NCBI GenBank assembly: GCA_030754655.1
Contig: JASLZX010000005.1
Location: 1 to 54,175, forward strand
Reading direction: 5' to 3'
Length of the DNA: 54,175 nt
Origin: UBA8886 sp002731655
GTDB lineage: Archaea > Thermoplasmatota > Poseidoniia > MGIII > CG-Epi1
Shown here: positions 6,154-13,715 of the stretch, in pieces
Numbering within the stretch: position 1 is the first letter of the stretch
Layout: each line of letters opens with the position of its first letter
The notes under the pieces: model-generated
The model's input: only the letters and a program-made list of their open reading frames with translations
The model's database searches: none
What the model was told of the DNA's origin: nothing
Position numbers and translations under genes: made by a program

Positions 6154-7556
6154 CCGTCGCGCATCACCAGCGGCACTTGCGCCGCCACTTCAGTCGCTAG
6201 GAATCCCGCGCCGTGCAATTCGGCGGCACGTTCGCCAGCGGTGCCAAGCAGCCACGCCGCGACGCGTGCAGCCTGAAACCCCGTAAGGCCACGCGCCAGT
6301 GCCGCGGCGCACATCCCCGCCAGTACGTCACCGGTGCCGCCGACCGCCAGACGCGGATGGCCGGTACGGTTGCGTCGAGTGCAAGAGCCGTCAGAGATTA
6401 TGTCTTCCGGCCCTTTCGCGAGCACGGTAGCACCGTAAGCGCGCGCGACGGCCGTGACCGTAGCTTCGCGCCCGCCAGCGTCGATGCCAGCTGCCTTCGC
6501 GAGTCGAGCCAGTTCTCCCGCATGCGGCGTCAGCAGTGCATCTGCATCCTGCGCTGCTGCCGGCTGTAGGCCGAAGAGCGCATCAGCGTCAATCACACGT
6601 GGTTTGCACCACTCGCGAAGCAGCGCATTGACTGCCGCGACCGTTTCAGAGTCGCGGCCCAGTCCGGGGCCGACTAGCAGCACGTCGGCTTTCGCCTCCA
6701 CGTCAAGCACAGTTGCGATATGCTCCGGCGCGAAGTGGGCGCCCGGGAGAGGATGGACTATCAGTTCGGGGGCGTGCTTCGCGACGATACTCGCAGCGCT
6801 CTCCGGAACGAACATCGGCACTAGGTCGGCGCCCATGCGGTAGGCCCCGATGGCTGCCAGCGACGGCGCGCCGGTGTAGGGGCCGCCACCGACAAAGGCA
6901 ACGACGCCGTTCTGCCCCTTGCGCGCGCTGGCATCAGCGGGCGGTAGCAGCTGTAGCTCACCCAGCCCCGTGTAGCGCTCCACCTCTGGGGGAATTCCAA
7001 TATCGGTGACGATTATTTCGCCGCAGCTGGCCTCAGTCATGCCCTCCTTCAGTGCGTGAAAAGTCACGGTCAGCTGTGGTTGCACCGCGCCCGGCAGCCC
7101 GAGCCCTGAGGGTACATCCGTTGCCACCACTGGCGGGCCGTTGTTGAGCGCAGCGACCATGTCGCCATACGGCTTGCGCAGTTCGCCGTGCAGCCCCGAC
7201 CCGAGCAGCGCGTCGACCGCCACGTCCGCGTCGGCGAGCAGTTCTATGAGCGCCGACGGCGGATGCACTTCACCTTCCCAGCGGTCGCGTGCCCGCTGCG
7301 AAATAGCGGAGCGCGGCTCGCCCGCCAGCACCACCGCGACGTCGAGCCCCACTTCCGCCAGCAGCCGCGCCACGACGAAGCCGTCGCCGCCGTTGTTACC
7401 GCTGCCGCACGCCACGATAATGCGTTGCGCGTGCGGGAACCGCTCGTGCAGTGCATCGGCGACTGCCTTTCCGGCAGTTTCCATCAGCTCACCCAGGTCG
7501 ATGCCGAGCGCAACGGCGTTATGGTCCAGCACGCGAAACTCGGTCAGCGGGAGCAT
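6150..7556 (-). CDS. nnr: bifunctional NAD(P)H-hydrate epimerase / ADP-dependent dehydratase
   Basis: 468 residues, full length for the fused YjeF-N/YjeF-C protein that repairs hydrated NAD(P)H. The N-terminal epimerase half shows GSGNNGGDGFVVARLL and the substrate-binding DALLGSGL. The C-terminal ribokinase-like dehydratase half shows VGGGPYTGAPSLAAIGAYR, LLVGPGLG, LTPHAGELARL and VGGTGDVLAGM, with Asp in the GTGD anion hole. The start is ATG 7556 (MLPLTEFRVLD). The frame stays open far upstream, but that part is the antisense of the exchanger gene. It is last in the run pyrE-purD-exchanger-nnr, 35 bp after the exchanger. Confidence 0.93.
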   Translation of the reverse strand: MLPLTEFRVLDHNAVALGIDLGELMETAGKAVADALHERFPHAQRIIVACGSGNNGGDGFVVARLLAEVGLDVAVVLAGEPRSAISQRARDRWEGEVHPPSALIELLADADVAVDALLGSGLHGELRKPYGDMVAALNNGPPVVATDVPSGLGLPGAVQPQLTVTFHALKEGMTEASCGEIIVTDIGIPPEVERYTGLGELQLLPPADASARKGQNGVVAFVGGGPYTGAPSLAAIGAYRMGADLVPMFVPESAASIVAKHAPELIVHPLPGAHFAPEHIATVLDVEAKADVLLVGPGLGRDSETVAAVNALLREWCKPRVIDADALFGLQPAAAQDADALLTPHAGELARLAKAAGIDAGGREATVTAVARAYGATVLAKGPEDIISDGSCTRRNRTGHPRLAVGGTGDVLAGMCAAALARGLTGFQAARVAAWLLGTAGERAAELHGAGFLATEVAAQVPLVMRDG

Positions 7557-7591
7557 GGCTCGGCAGGCTCGCCCGGCTAAAGAGCCTCTGT

Positions 7592-8512
7592 CTACAGCGT
7601 CGCCAGCAGCTCGAACAGGAACAGCAGGAAGAATCCAGCCAGGATTAATCCGGCGCCGCGCCCCATCGGCAGCCGCGCCAGCCCCATCGCGGCGAGCGTC
7701 GCGAGCAGCAGCAACGGCAGCGTGACCGAGATGACAAAACTGCCGACCGGGACCGGCGCCACTAGCGCCAGCAGCCCCAGCACCAGCCCGATATTGGCGA
7801 TATTGGAGCCAATCACGTTGGCGACAGCGATATCGTGAAATCCCTTGCGCGCCGCGGTCAGCGAGCCGGCCAGCTCCGGCAGCGAAGTTCCAATCGCGAC
7901 CACCGTCAGACCAATTACAAGTTCGGAAATGCCAATCCACTCGGCAATCGCGACCGCGCCTTCGATGGTCAGGTGCGCCCCGAGCAGCAATCCCGCAACG
8001 CTGAACGCCAGCTTCGGCAGGCTCCCGTCGTCCTTCGGGCCGGCATCGCCGGGTGCGGGGCGGCGGAGCAGCCAGCCCACGTAGGTTAGGTAGAGCAGCA
8101 GCAGGAACGCGCCCTCGATGCGTGAGACGCTGCCGTCAAGCGCAACGCCGTAGAGCAGGAATGCGAACGCCAGCATCACCTGCCCATCGGTGACCACACC
8201 GGCTGCCGGTAGGATGCGCTGGCCGTAACGATACCAACAGAGCAGGCAGGCACAGGCGAGCACCAGCCCCAAGTTGGACATATTCGAGCCGATGATGTTG
8301 CCAAGCGCCAGCGCATCGTGCCCGCGCGTCCCGGCCAGCAGCGAAACCAGCACTTCCGGCAGGCTGGTGGCGAAGGCGACCAGCGACACGCCGATGACAT
8401 GCGTCGAGACTCCCCGCTCGCGCGCCAGCCCGATCGCGTTGTCGATGAATACGTCAGCACCACGTATCAGCAGCAACAGCCCCACCGCCAGGAACGCCAG
8501 CGCTTCGAGCAT
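7592..8512 (-). CDS. Na+/Ca2+ exchanger family cation antiporter
   Basis: 306 residues and about ten membrane helices in two inverted halves, the usual size of archaeal/bacterial CaCA exchangers (YrbG/NCX_Mj type). Both alpha repeats are present: VAFATSLPEVLVSLLAG with GNIIGSNMSNLGLV, and VAIGTSLPELAGSLTAA with ANVIGSNIANIGLV. The acidic residues in the SLPE motifs bind the ions. It should export Ca2+ in exchange for Na+ at the cytoplasmic membrane, as expected for a marine cell. The ATG at 8512 shares its A with the purD stop (TGATG), so translation is probably coupled. A TTG one codon upstream is a less likely start. Confidence 0.92.
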   Translation of the reverse strand: MLEALAFLAVGLLLLIRGADVFIDNAIGLARERGVSTHVIGVSLVAFATSLPEVLVSLLAGTRGHDALALGNIIGSNMSNLGLVLACACLLCWYRYGQRILPAAGVVTDGQVMLAFAFLLYGVALDGSVSRIEGAFLLLLYLTYVGWLLRRPAPGDAGPKDDGSLPKLAFSVAGLLLGAHLTIEGAVAIAEWIGISELVIGLTVVAIGTSLPELAGSLTAARKGFHDIAVANVIGSNIANIGLVLGLLALVAPVPVGSFVISVTLPLLLLATLAAMGLARLPMGRGAGLILAGFFLLFLFELLATL

Positions 8513-9861
8513 CAAGCCCCTACCGTGGGCGCCACATGGCTACCGCGCAACTGGCGCATGTGCACAACCCTCTGCGCAAGCAGCGGCGGCGTAGCGATGT
8601 CGTGCCGCACGTGCAGCCCGCGGCCGCTCACCCCCGTAAGGCCAGCCTCGCACTGCGCTTCCGCGGCGGCGAGCGTCGCGCCGCTACCGACGACCGCGAC
8701 TGCGCGCGAGCTCGTCGTCTCGAGCGCGCCGCCGGGCAGCTGGTTAACAGCCGCATAGAATAGCGAAGCCCCGCTGGCGGCGAGCCGCTCCTCGTCGATG
8801 ACGAGCGTGCAGTCACGCCGCGGCTGCACGCCGTAACCTTCGGGGACTACATACTTGCAGACCGTCGCCTCGGGGCGGAAAGCGACTTCGTAATCGCCAA
8901 GCGTGCCGGTCGCCATACCTTCGCAGATTGGCAGGAAATCGCTTTGCAGGATTTCCAGCACGTTGAGCGCCTCGGGGTCGCCCAGCCGGGCGTTGTATTC
9001 GATAAGCTTGGGACCGTCAGAGGTGGCGATGAATCCGCCATACAGGAAACCGCGATAAGGCGCTCCACATTCCGCGTGCAGCGCGGCGGCGGTGGCCTCG
9101 TTGATGGCGTGTGCAGCGCTTATATCCTCGTCGTCAAGAAACATCAGGCTATGCGAAGTGTCGCTGTAGGAGCCCATCCCTCCAGTATTGGGGCCGCGGT
9201 CTCCTTCCAAGGCGCGCTTGTGGTCCTGCACCGCCGGCATGTGGTGCAGCGTCTCACCGTCGCAGAAGCTCATCAGCGAAAATTCTTCGCCGATGAGTTT
9301 TTCCTCAACCACGAAACGACCGCCGCTAGCAGCCAGTTCGCGGCAATAATCCAGAGCTTCGGCGTGCGAGTGGAGATGGTCGCCAGCTACCTTTACGCCC
9401 TTGCCGCCGGCAAGGCCGTCATACTTGACGACGTAACCATCGCCCAGCTCCGCCAGCCAGTCGGCTACTTCCTCCAGCGTATCAAAGGTGCGGTAGCGCG
9501 GACAGCCGGGAATCCCGTGCCGCACCAGCAAGTCACGCGCGAATGCCTTGGATGTCTCGATTCGCGCCAGTTCACGGCTGGGGCCGACGGTCGCGATGTC
9601 GGCGGCTCGTAGCGCATCGGCGACTCCCGCGGCGAGCGGCGCTTCGGGGCCAATGACTGCCAGCTCCGCCCGGTGTCGGGTAGCGAAATCGACTACCGCC
9701 TGCGGTGCATCCAACTCGCCCAGTTTGAATCCCGCGGCGAGCGCCATGATGCCGGGGTTCAGGTTCGATGCAAAGCAGCTGACGCTTGCCCCGGAGTGGC
9801 AAAGTGCGCGGGCAATCGCGTGCTCGCGCGCGCCGGAGCCTACCAGGATAACGCGAGTCAT
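8512..9861 (-). CDS. purD: phosphoribosylamine--glycine ligase (GAR synthetase)
   Basis: 449 residues, normal for PurD. It joins glycine to phosphoribosylamine with ATP, the second step of purine synthesis. Motifs include the N-terminal MTRVILVGSGAREHAIA, VIGPEAPLAAG, the ATP-grasp YVVKYDGLAGGKGVKVA, the family signature DHKRALEGDRGPNTGGMGSY, and EYNARLGDPEALNVL with metal-binding Glu and Asn. Its start codon overlaps the pyrE stop (TGATG) and its stop overlaps the exchanger start, so it is in the middle of a tightly coupled operon. Other purine genes here (purB at 16293, guaB at 19486) are in separate units. Confidence 0.96.
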   Translation of the reverse strand: MTRVILVGSGAREHAIARALCHSGASVSCFASNLNPGIMALAAGFKLGELDAPQAVVDFATRHRAELAVIGPEAPLAAGVADALRAADIATVGPSRELARIETSKAFARDLLVRHGIPGCPRYRTFDTLEEVADWLAELGDGYVVKYDGLAGGKGVKVAGDHLHSHAEALDYCRELAASGGRFVVEEKLIGEEFSLMSFCDGETLHHMPAVQDHKRALEGDRGPNTGGMGSYSDTSHSLMFLDDEDISAAHAINEATAAALHAECGAPYRGFLYGGFIATSDGPKLIEYNARLGDPEALNVLEILQSDFLPICEGMATGTLGDYEVAFRPEATVCKYVVPEGYGVQPRRDCTLVIDEERLAASGASLFYAAVNQLPGGALETTSSRAVAVVGSGATLAAAEAQCEAGLTGVSGRGLHVRHDIATPPLLAQRVVHMRQLRGSHVAPTVGA

Positions 9862-10373
9862 CAGTCGTCCTGTAGCAGGCTTCCGATGCGGACCAGCGGC
9901 AGCAGCTCGATATCGACCGCGCGCAGCGCCTCGTCGGCACCTTCCTCGCGGTCGACCACAACGATAGCGCGCTCGACGGTGCCGCCTGCGCGGCGAATCA
10001 CCTCGGCCGCGTCAACCAACGAACCGCCGCTGGTGGCAACGTCCTCGACCACGATGACATTCCCGAGCAATTCGCCCTCGATGCGGCTACCGGTGCCGTG
10101 GACTCGCTCGCCTTTACGAATCATAACGTAGGGCAGCCCCGTCTTCAGCGAAAGCGCGACCGCCAGCGGCACAGCACCCAGCTCCATCCCGGCGATGACT
10201 TCCGCCTTGTCGGGGAGCAGCTGCACCATCTCGCTCGCGATGCGCTCGAGTATCTGCGGCCGGGTTGCAGCCAGCTTCAAGTTGACATAGAATTTCGAGC
10301 GACGGCCCGATGTGAGCCGAAAGTCGCCAAACTGCACCGCGCCGCACTCCTGCAGCAACTCTGCTAGGTCCAT
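9861..10373 (-). CDS. pyrE: orotate phosphoribosyltransferase
   Basis: 170 residues, the compact archaeal size. It transfers phosphoribose from PRPP to orotate in UMP synthesis. Visible motifs are FRLTSGRRSKFYVNLK at the N-terminus, the catalytic-loop region YVMIRKGERVHGTGSRIEG, and the PRPP-binding VIVVEDVATSGGS. First gene of the operon. The ATG at 10373 lies 27 bp from a TATA box (10397-10402) shared with the divergent DUF309 gene. It ends in overlap with purD, tying pyrimidine and purine synthesis to one promoter. Confidence 0.95.
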   Translation of the reverse strand: MDLAELLQECGAVQFGDFRLTSGRRSKFYVNLKLAATRPQILERIASEMVQLLPDKAEVIAGMELGAVPLAVALSLKTGLPYVMIRKGERVHGTGSRIEGELLGNVIVVEDVATSGGSLVDAAEVIRRAGGTVERAIVVVDREEGADEALRAVDIELLPLVRIGSLLQDD

Positions 10374-10396
10374 CCGCGGCCACTACAGAAGCAGAC

Positions 10397-10402
10397 AAAT
10401 AT
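10397..10402. promoter_or_regulatory. shared bidirectional TATA box, pyrE / DUF309
   Basis: AAATAT (within CAAATATGCC) is centred at 10399.5. The pyrE ATG (10373, minus) and the DUF309 ATG (10427, plus) lie 26.5 and 27.5 bp away, so one box fits leaderless transcription in both directions. Confidence 0.6.
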
Positions 10403-10426
10403 GCCTACCCCTGCCCCCGCATGCGT

Positions 10427-10972
10427 ATGGCGCGGGACGAGCCGGAGCTGGAGCGGGACGCACAGCGCTACTCGACGCAGACGCTGCCGCCCTACCGCTA
10501 CTTGCCGGGGCTTCACCCGCACCCCCAAGCAAACCCGCACGGCCACAGCTACGGCGCCGAAGACGAGCCACACCCGCCGTGGCTGCCGGAGAAGTGGCGC
10601 ACGCTTGACGGTTGGTGCCACGGCGTTGACTTGTGCAACGCCCACTTTTACTGGGAATCGCACAAAGCGTGGGAAGCACTCTGGCACGCGGTGCCGCGCC
10701 GCAGCGCGCCGCACCGCTTCCTGCAAGGACTCATCAAAGTCTCGGCAGCGCTGCTGAAGGTGCGGCTGGCGATGCTTACCGGGAAGGACATCGCCGGCGC
10801 GCAGTCGCTCGCGCCGGCCGGGCTGGAGCTGCTCGCGTCAATCGACCGCGAGCGCTACATGGGGCTCGCGCTCAGCGAGCACATCGCGGCGCTGCACGCA
10901 TACTTCGCACCGCTCGAGCGTGACCAACTGCCCGACATCTGCGCCAGCCCGTTAATCCTGCTCGACGACTAA
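10427..10972 (+). CDS. DUF309-family protein
   Basis: 181 residues. The core DLCNAHFYWESHKAWEALWH followed by RFLQGLIKVSAALLK is the DUF309 signature, a small all-helical fold of unknown biochemical role in archaea and bacteria. The N-terminal YLPGLHPHPQANPHGHSYG is also typical of this family. The start at ATG 10427 is favoured over ATG 10421 by the spacing to the shared TATA box. Its last 21 bases overlap the end of the convergent lipid-kinase gene. No enzymatic activity can be assigned; the conserved His/Trp/Glu residues suggest a ligand-binding pocket (inference). Confidence 0.85.
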   Translation: MARDEPELERDAQRYSTQTLPPYRYLPGLHPHPQANPHGHSYGAEDEPHPPWLPEKWRTLDGWCHGVDLCNAHFYWESHKAWEALWHAVPRRSAPHRFLQGLIKVSAALLKVRLAMLTGKDIAGAQSLAPAGLELLASIDRERYMGLALSEHIAALHAYFAPLERDQLPDICASPLILLDD

Positions 10973-11860
10973 TTCTAGCGCTCCCGGTACCACCTGCACG
11001 TCGAGCCGCCGCACCCCGTCGCCGGGGAGACAATAGAACTCGCCATCAGCCTGGACGCAGAGGTCGCTCTCGGACGCCAGCGCTAGCCTTGTGGTCGAGA
11101 CGAGCCGCACCGCCGGGTTGCCGAGATGGGTGCCGGTGAGCACCTGCGGTAGCAGCCCCAGCATCTGCAACCGGTCGACCTGACCAGCAATCAGGAAATC
11201 GAGGATACCATCATCCATCTGCGAGTCGGGCGTCGTCAGGAAGCCGCCCCCCTCGCGCGGGCCGTTGCCGACTACCAGCATCATCACGCGGTAAACCGCA
11301 CGGCCACCTTTCCAGCGCAGCACCATGCGGGGTGCCGCGAAGTAGTAGATAATCGTCCACAACGTCGCGATGAGGTATTTCGGGAAGTCGCGCAGCATCA
11401 CGTAGCGGCTCTGCATATTGACGGTCGCGTCGAAGCCGATTCCGGCCGTATTGCAGATATACTCGTCGAGTCCCGCCCCGCGCAGGTGCGCCAAGTCGAA
11501 CCGCTTGCGAGCACCATTGCGCAGCAGCGCCGCCAGCGCGCGTTCGGCGCTCGGGGGGGCGCGCGAGCCGAAAACAAAATCGTTGCCGGTGCCGCTCGGG
11601 ATGACCGCCAGCGCCGGCCGCTCGGCAGCGGAATGCTGCATCAAGCCATTGACGATTTCGTGCACCGTGCCGTCGCCGCCGACCGCCACCACGATTTCGC
11701 AGCCGGTGGCGGCGGCCGCCAGTTCAGTCGCATGGCCGGGACGTTCGGTAATGAGCCATTCGCCATCGAGGCCGGCCGCCTGCCGCCGCAGTTCTTCCAG
11801 ATAGTGGCCGGTGCGTCCCATGCCGGAAGCGGGATTAACTATGAAGCAAATCGCAGCCAT
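10952..11860 (-). CDS. diacylglycerol kinase / sphingosine-kinase-family lipid kinase
   Basis: 302 residues, normal for the DagK/YegS family, which phosphorylate lipid hydroxyls with ATP at the membrane surface. Motifs are the N-terminal FIVNPASGMGRTG, the nucleotide-binding VAVGGDGTVHEIVNG, IPSGTGNDFV, and a C-terminal domain with MDDGILDFLIAG. The actual lipid substrate in an archaeon is probably an isoprenoid-type lipid, but this cannot be told from sequence. The ATG at 11860 is 26 bp from TTTATAAT (11883-11890). The 3' end overlaps the DUF309 gene by 21 bp, tail to tail. Confidence 0.9.
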   Translation of the reverse strand: MAAICFIVNPASGMGRTGHYLEELRRQAAGLDGEWLITERPGHATELAAAATGCEIVVAVGGDGTVHEIVNGLMQHSAAERPALAVIPSGTGNDFVFGSRAPPSAERALAALLRNGARKRFDLAHLRGAGLDEYICNTAGIGFDATVNMQSRYVMLRDFPKYLIATLWTIIYYFAAPRMVLRWKGGRAVYRVMMLVVGNGPREGGGFLTTPDSQMDDGILDFLIAGQVDRLQMLGLLPQVLTGTHLGNPAVRLVSTTRLALASESDLCVQADGEFYCLPGDGVRRLDVQVVPGALELVVEQD

Positions 11861-11882
11861 CGAACGGGCACCAGCCTGAAGC

Positions 11883-11890
11883 TTTATAAT
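11883..11890. promoter_or_regulatory. TATA box between lipid kinase and rpl15e
   Basis: TTTATAAT, centred 26 bp from the lipid-kinase ATG (leaderless geometry) and 70 bp from the L15e ATG. For L15e it implies a leader of roughly 40 bases; no other TATA-like sequence lies between. Confidence 0.5.
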
Positions 11891-11916
11891 CAGGGGGCGG
11901 TCGGCGCGACACGGGA

Positions 11917-11940
11917 ATGTGGCTCCGGCTGAACCCGTGA
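11917..11940 (+). other. possible seven-codon upstream ORF in the L15e leader
   Basis: ATG at 11917 opens a short frame MWLRLNP ending in TGA at 11938-11940, 15 bases before the L15e ATG. It lies about 30 bp from the TATA box, so it would be at or near the 5' end of the transcript. Translation is not proven. Confidence 0.25.
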
Positions 11941-11955
11941 AGCGAGGATATCGCG

Positions 11956-12576
11956 ATGTCGAAATCAGTATACTCCTACATTGGGGACGCGTGGAACCGC
12001 CCGGGGGATTCCATCAAGGCCATGCAGCGCGAGCGGCTGCTCACGTTCCGCCGCGAGCGAGCTGTCGAACGTATCGAGCGACCGACGCGGCTCGACCGGG
12101 CACGCAAGTTGGGCTTCCGCGCCAAACAGGGCTTCGTGATGGCGCGTACGCGCATCCGCCGCGGGAGCATGCGCAAGCACGCCATCAAGGGCGGGCGCCG
12201 TGCCAAGCGCACCGGTATCGCCAAGATTACCGTTTCCAAGTCACTGCAGTCGATTGCCGAGGAGCGGACTGCGCGCAAGTTCCCCAATCTCGAAGTGCTC
12301 AATTCCTACTGGGTGGTCGAGGACGGACGCTACAAGTGGTTCGAGATTATTATGGTCGACCCACACCATCCGGTTATCATGGCCGACCCCAAGATTAACT
12401 GGATTTGCGGCCGCGCGCACAAGGGCCGCGTCCACCGCAGCCTGACATCCGCTGGCAAGAAGAGCCGCGGGCTGCGTCGCAAGGGCAAGGGCGCCGAGAA
12501 GGTGCGCCCCAGTCGCAAGAAGGCACACGCCCGCCGCAAGGCGAGCAGCACGCCGCACCCGCCACGCAAGAGCTGA
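11956..12576 (+). CDS. rpl15e: archaeal ribosomal protein L15e
   Basis: 206 residues. L15e is found in archaea and eukaryotes only and binds 23S rRNA in the large subunit, so it is strong evidence for the domain. The whole family pattern is visible: SVYSYIGDAWNRP at the start, FRAKQGFVMARTRIRRGSMR, LEVLNSYWVVEDGRYKWFE, VDPHHPVI, and the late GRAHKGRVHRSLTSAGKKSR. The tail is very basic and slightly longer than usual. GCGAGGATATCGCG before the ATG contains a Shine-Dalgarno-like GAGG, unlike most genes here. The reductase gene begins 3 bases after its stop. Confidence 0.97.
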   Translation: MSKSVYSYIGDAWNRPGDSIKAMQRERLLTFRRERAVERIERPTRLDRARKLGFRAKQGFVMARTRIRRGSMRKHAIKGGRRAKRTGIAKITVSKSLQSIAEERTARKFPNLEVLNSYWVVEDGRYKWFEIIMVDPHHPVIMADPKINWICGRAHKGRVHRSLTSAGKKSRGLRRKGKGAEKVRPSRKKAHARRKASSTPHPPRKS

Positions 12577-12578
12577 AG

Positions 12579-13715
12579 ATGGAATACGGCCGCAAGAATC
12601 CGTTCCCCGCGAGCATCAAGGAAGCTTACAGTCTGGCCCGCGACAACATCAAAGAAACCATCCACTACGTCGTCGATATTACGGGGAGCGGGCTCGAATA
12701 CAAGGCGGGCGACTCGCTCGGACTCTTCCCGCGCAACGACCCCGCACTTGTCGACGCGCTGCTCGTAAAGCTGGGCGCCAGCGGCGACGAAGTGGTCGAG
12801 CTGAAGCGCAAGGGCGAAATGAGCTTCCACGAAGCCCTGGAAAGCCACCTGACCATCCACCGCGCCAACCGCAAGTTCCTGAAGCCGCTGATGGCGAAAC
12901 TCCCATCAGACGACCAGCAGGGGCTCGAACAGCTGCTGGCGGACCGTACGGCGCTGGACCAGTACCTGAACGTCCGAGACTACATCGATATCCTGAACGA
13001 ATATCCTGATGTAAGCTTCAGCGCGCAGGAATTCGCCCAATCTGTGGGCGGCATTACGCCCCGACTCTACTCCATCGCTTCCGCTCCCGGCGCTCACCCG
13101 GGCGAGGTGCACCTGACCATCGCAGTCGTGCGCTACCACAACTTCGAGCGCGACCGTGCCGGGCTTGCGACCGGCTTCATCGCCGACCGTGTCAGCGTAG
13201 GCGAAACCGAAGTGCCGGTCTTCATCCAGCCGACGCGCGAGTTTGTCATCCCCGAGGACGGCAGCCGCGATGTCATCATGGTCGGCCCCGGCACCGGCAT
13301 CGCGCCCTTCCGCGCCTTTCTGGAGCAGCGCGAACTCGACGGCGCGACCGGCCGCAACTGGCTCATATTCGGCGAATGGTTCGAGAAGACGACCTTTTTC
13401 TACGAAGAGGAATTCGCTGCTTGGCAGGAATCGGGCCTGTTGGCGCGACTTGACACCGCATTCTCACGCGACCAGTCCGAGAAGATCTATGTCCAGCACC
13501 GCCTCCAGCAGGCAAGCGCTGAAATCTGGGAATGGCTCGAGGGCGGAGCGTACTTCTACGTCTGCGGCGACAAGGATTACATGGCTAAGGACGTTCATCA
13601 GACGCTCATCGATATCGCACAGGAACATGGTGACCTCTCCGAAGAAGAGGCGGAGCACTACGTCAACCGCACGCTGATGAAGGAAGAGAAGCGCTATCTG
13701 CGCGACGTTTACTAA
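12579..13715 (+). CDS. NADPH-dependent FAD reductase, diflavin type without the FMN domain
   Basis: 378 residues matching the FAD/NADPH half of sulfite reductase alpha subunit and cytochrome P450 reductase. An FAD-binding domain (residues ~1-200) includes GDSLGLFPRNDP and the FAD motif PRLYSIASAP. The NADPH domain shows GPGTGIAPFRAFLEQR, LIFGEWFEKTTFFYEEE and YFYVCGDKDYMAKDV. There is no flavodoxin domain before ATG 12579; the frame is open upstream, but that part is L15e read in another frame. It must pass electrons to a separate carrier or directly to an acceptor. The partner is not visible here. It overlaps the convergent CARDB gene at the stop (CTAA). Co-transcription with rpl15e is likely (3-bp gap). 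Confidence 0.9.
   Translation: MEYGRKNPFPASIKEAYSLARDNIKETIHYVVDITGSGLEYKAGDSLGLFPRNDPALVDALLVKLGASGDEVVELKRKGEMSFHEALESHLTIHRANRKFLKPLMAKLPSDDQQGLEQLLADRTALDQYLNVRDYIDILNEYPDVSFSAQEFAQSVGGITPRLYSIASAPGAHPGEVHLTIAVVRYHNFERDRAGLATGFIADRVSVGETEVPVFIQPTREFVIPEDGSRDVIMVGPGTGIAPFRAFLEQRELDGATGRNWLIFGEWFEKTTFFYEEEFAAWQESGLLARLDTAFSRDQSEKIYVQHRLQQASAEIWEWLEGGAYFYVCGDKDYMAKDVHQTLIDIAQEHGDLSEEEAEHYVNRTLMKEEKRYLRDVY

Noticed and set aside
7557..7940. N-terminal extension of the nnr gene
   Set aside because: Arg/Ala/Gly-rich nonsense that is the antisense frame of the exchanger gene; homologous protein begins at MLPLTEF (7556).
12405..12578. N-terminal extension of the flavoprotein reductase as a fused domain
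   Set aside because: It is L15e coding sequence read in another frame; no flavodoxin motif.
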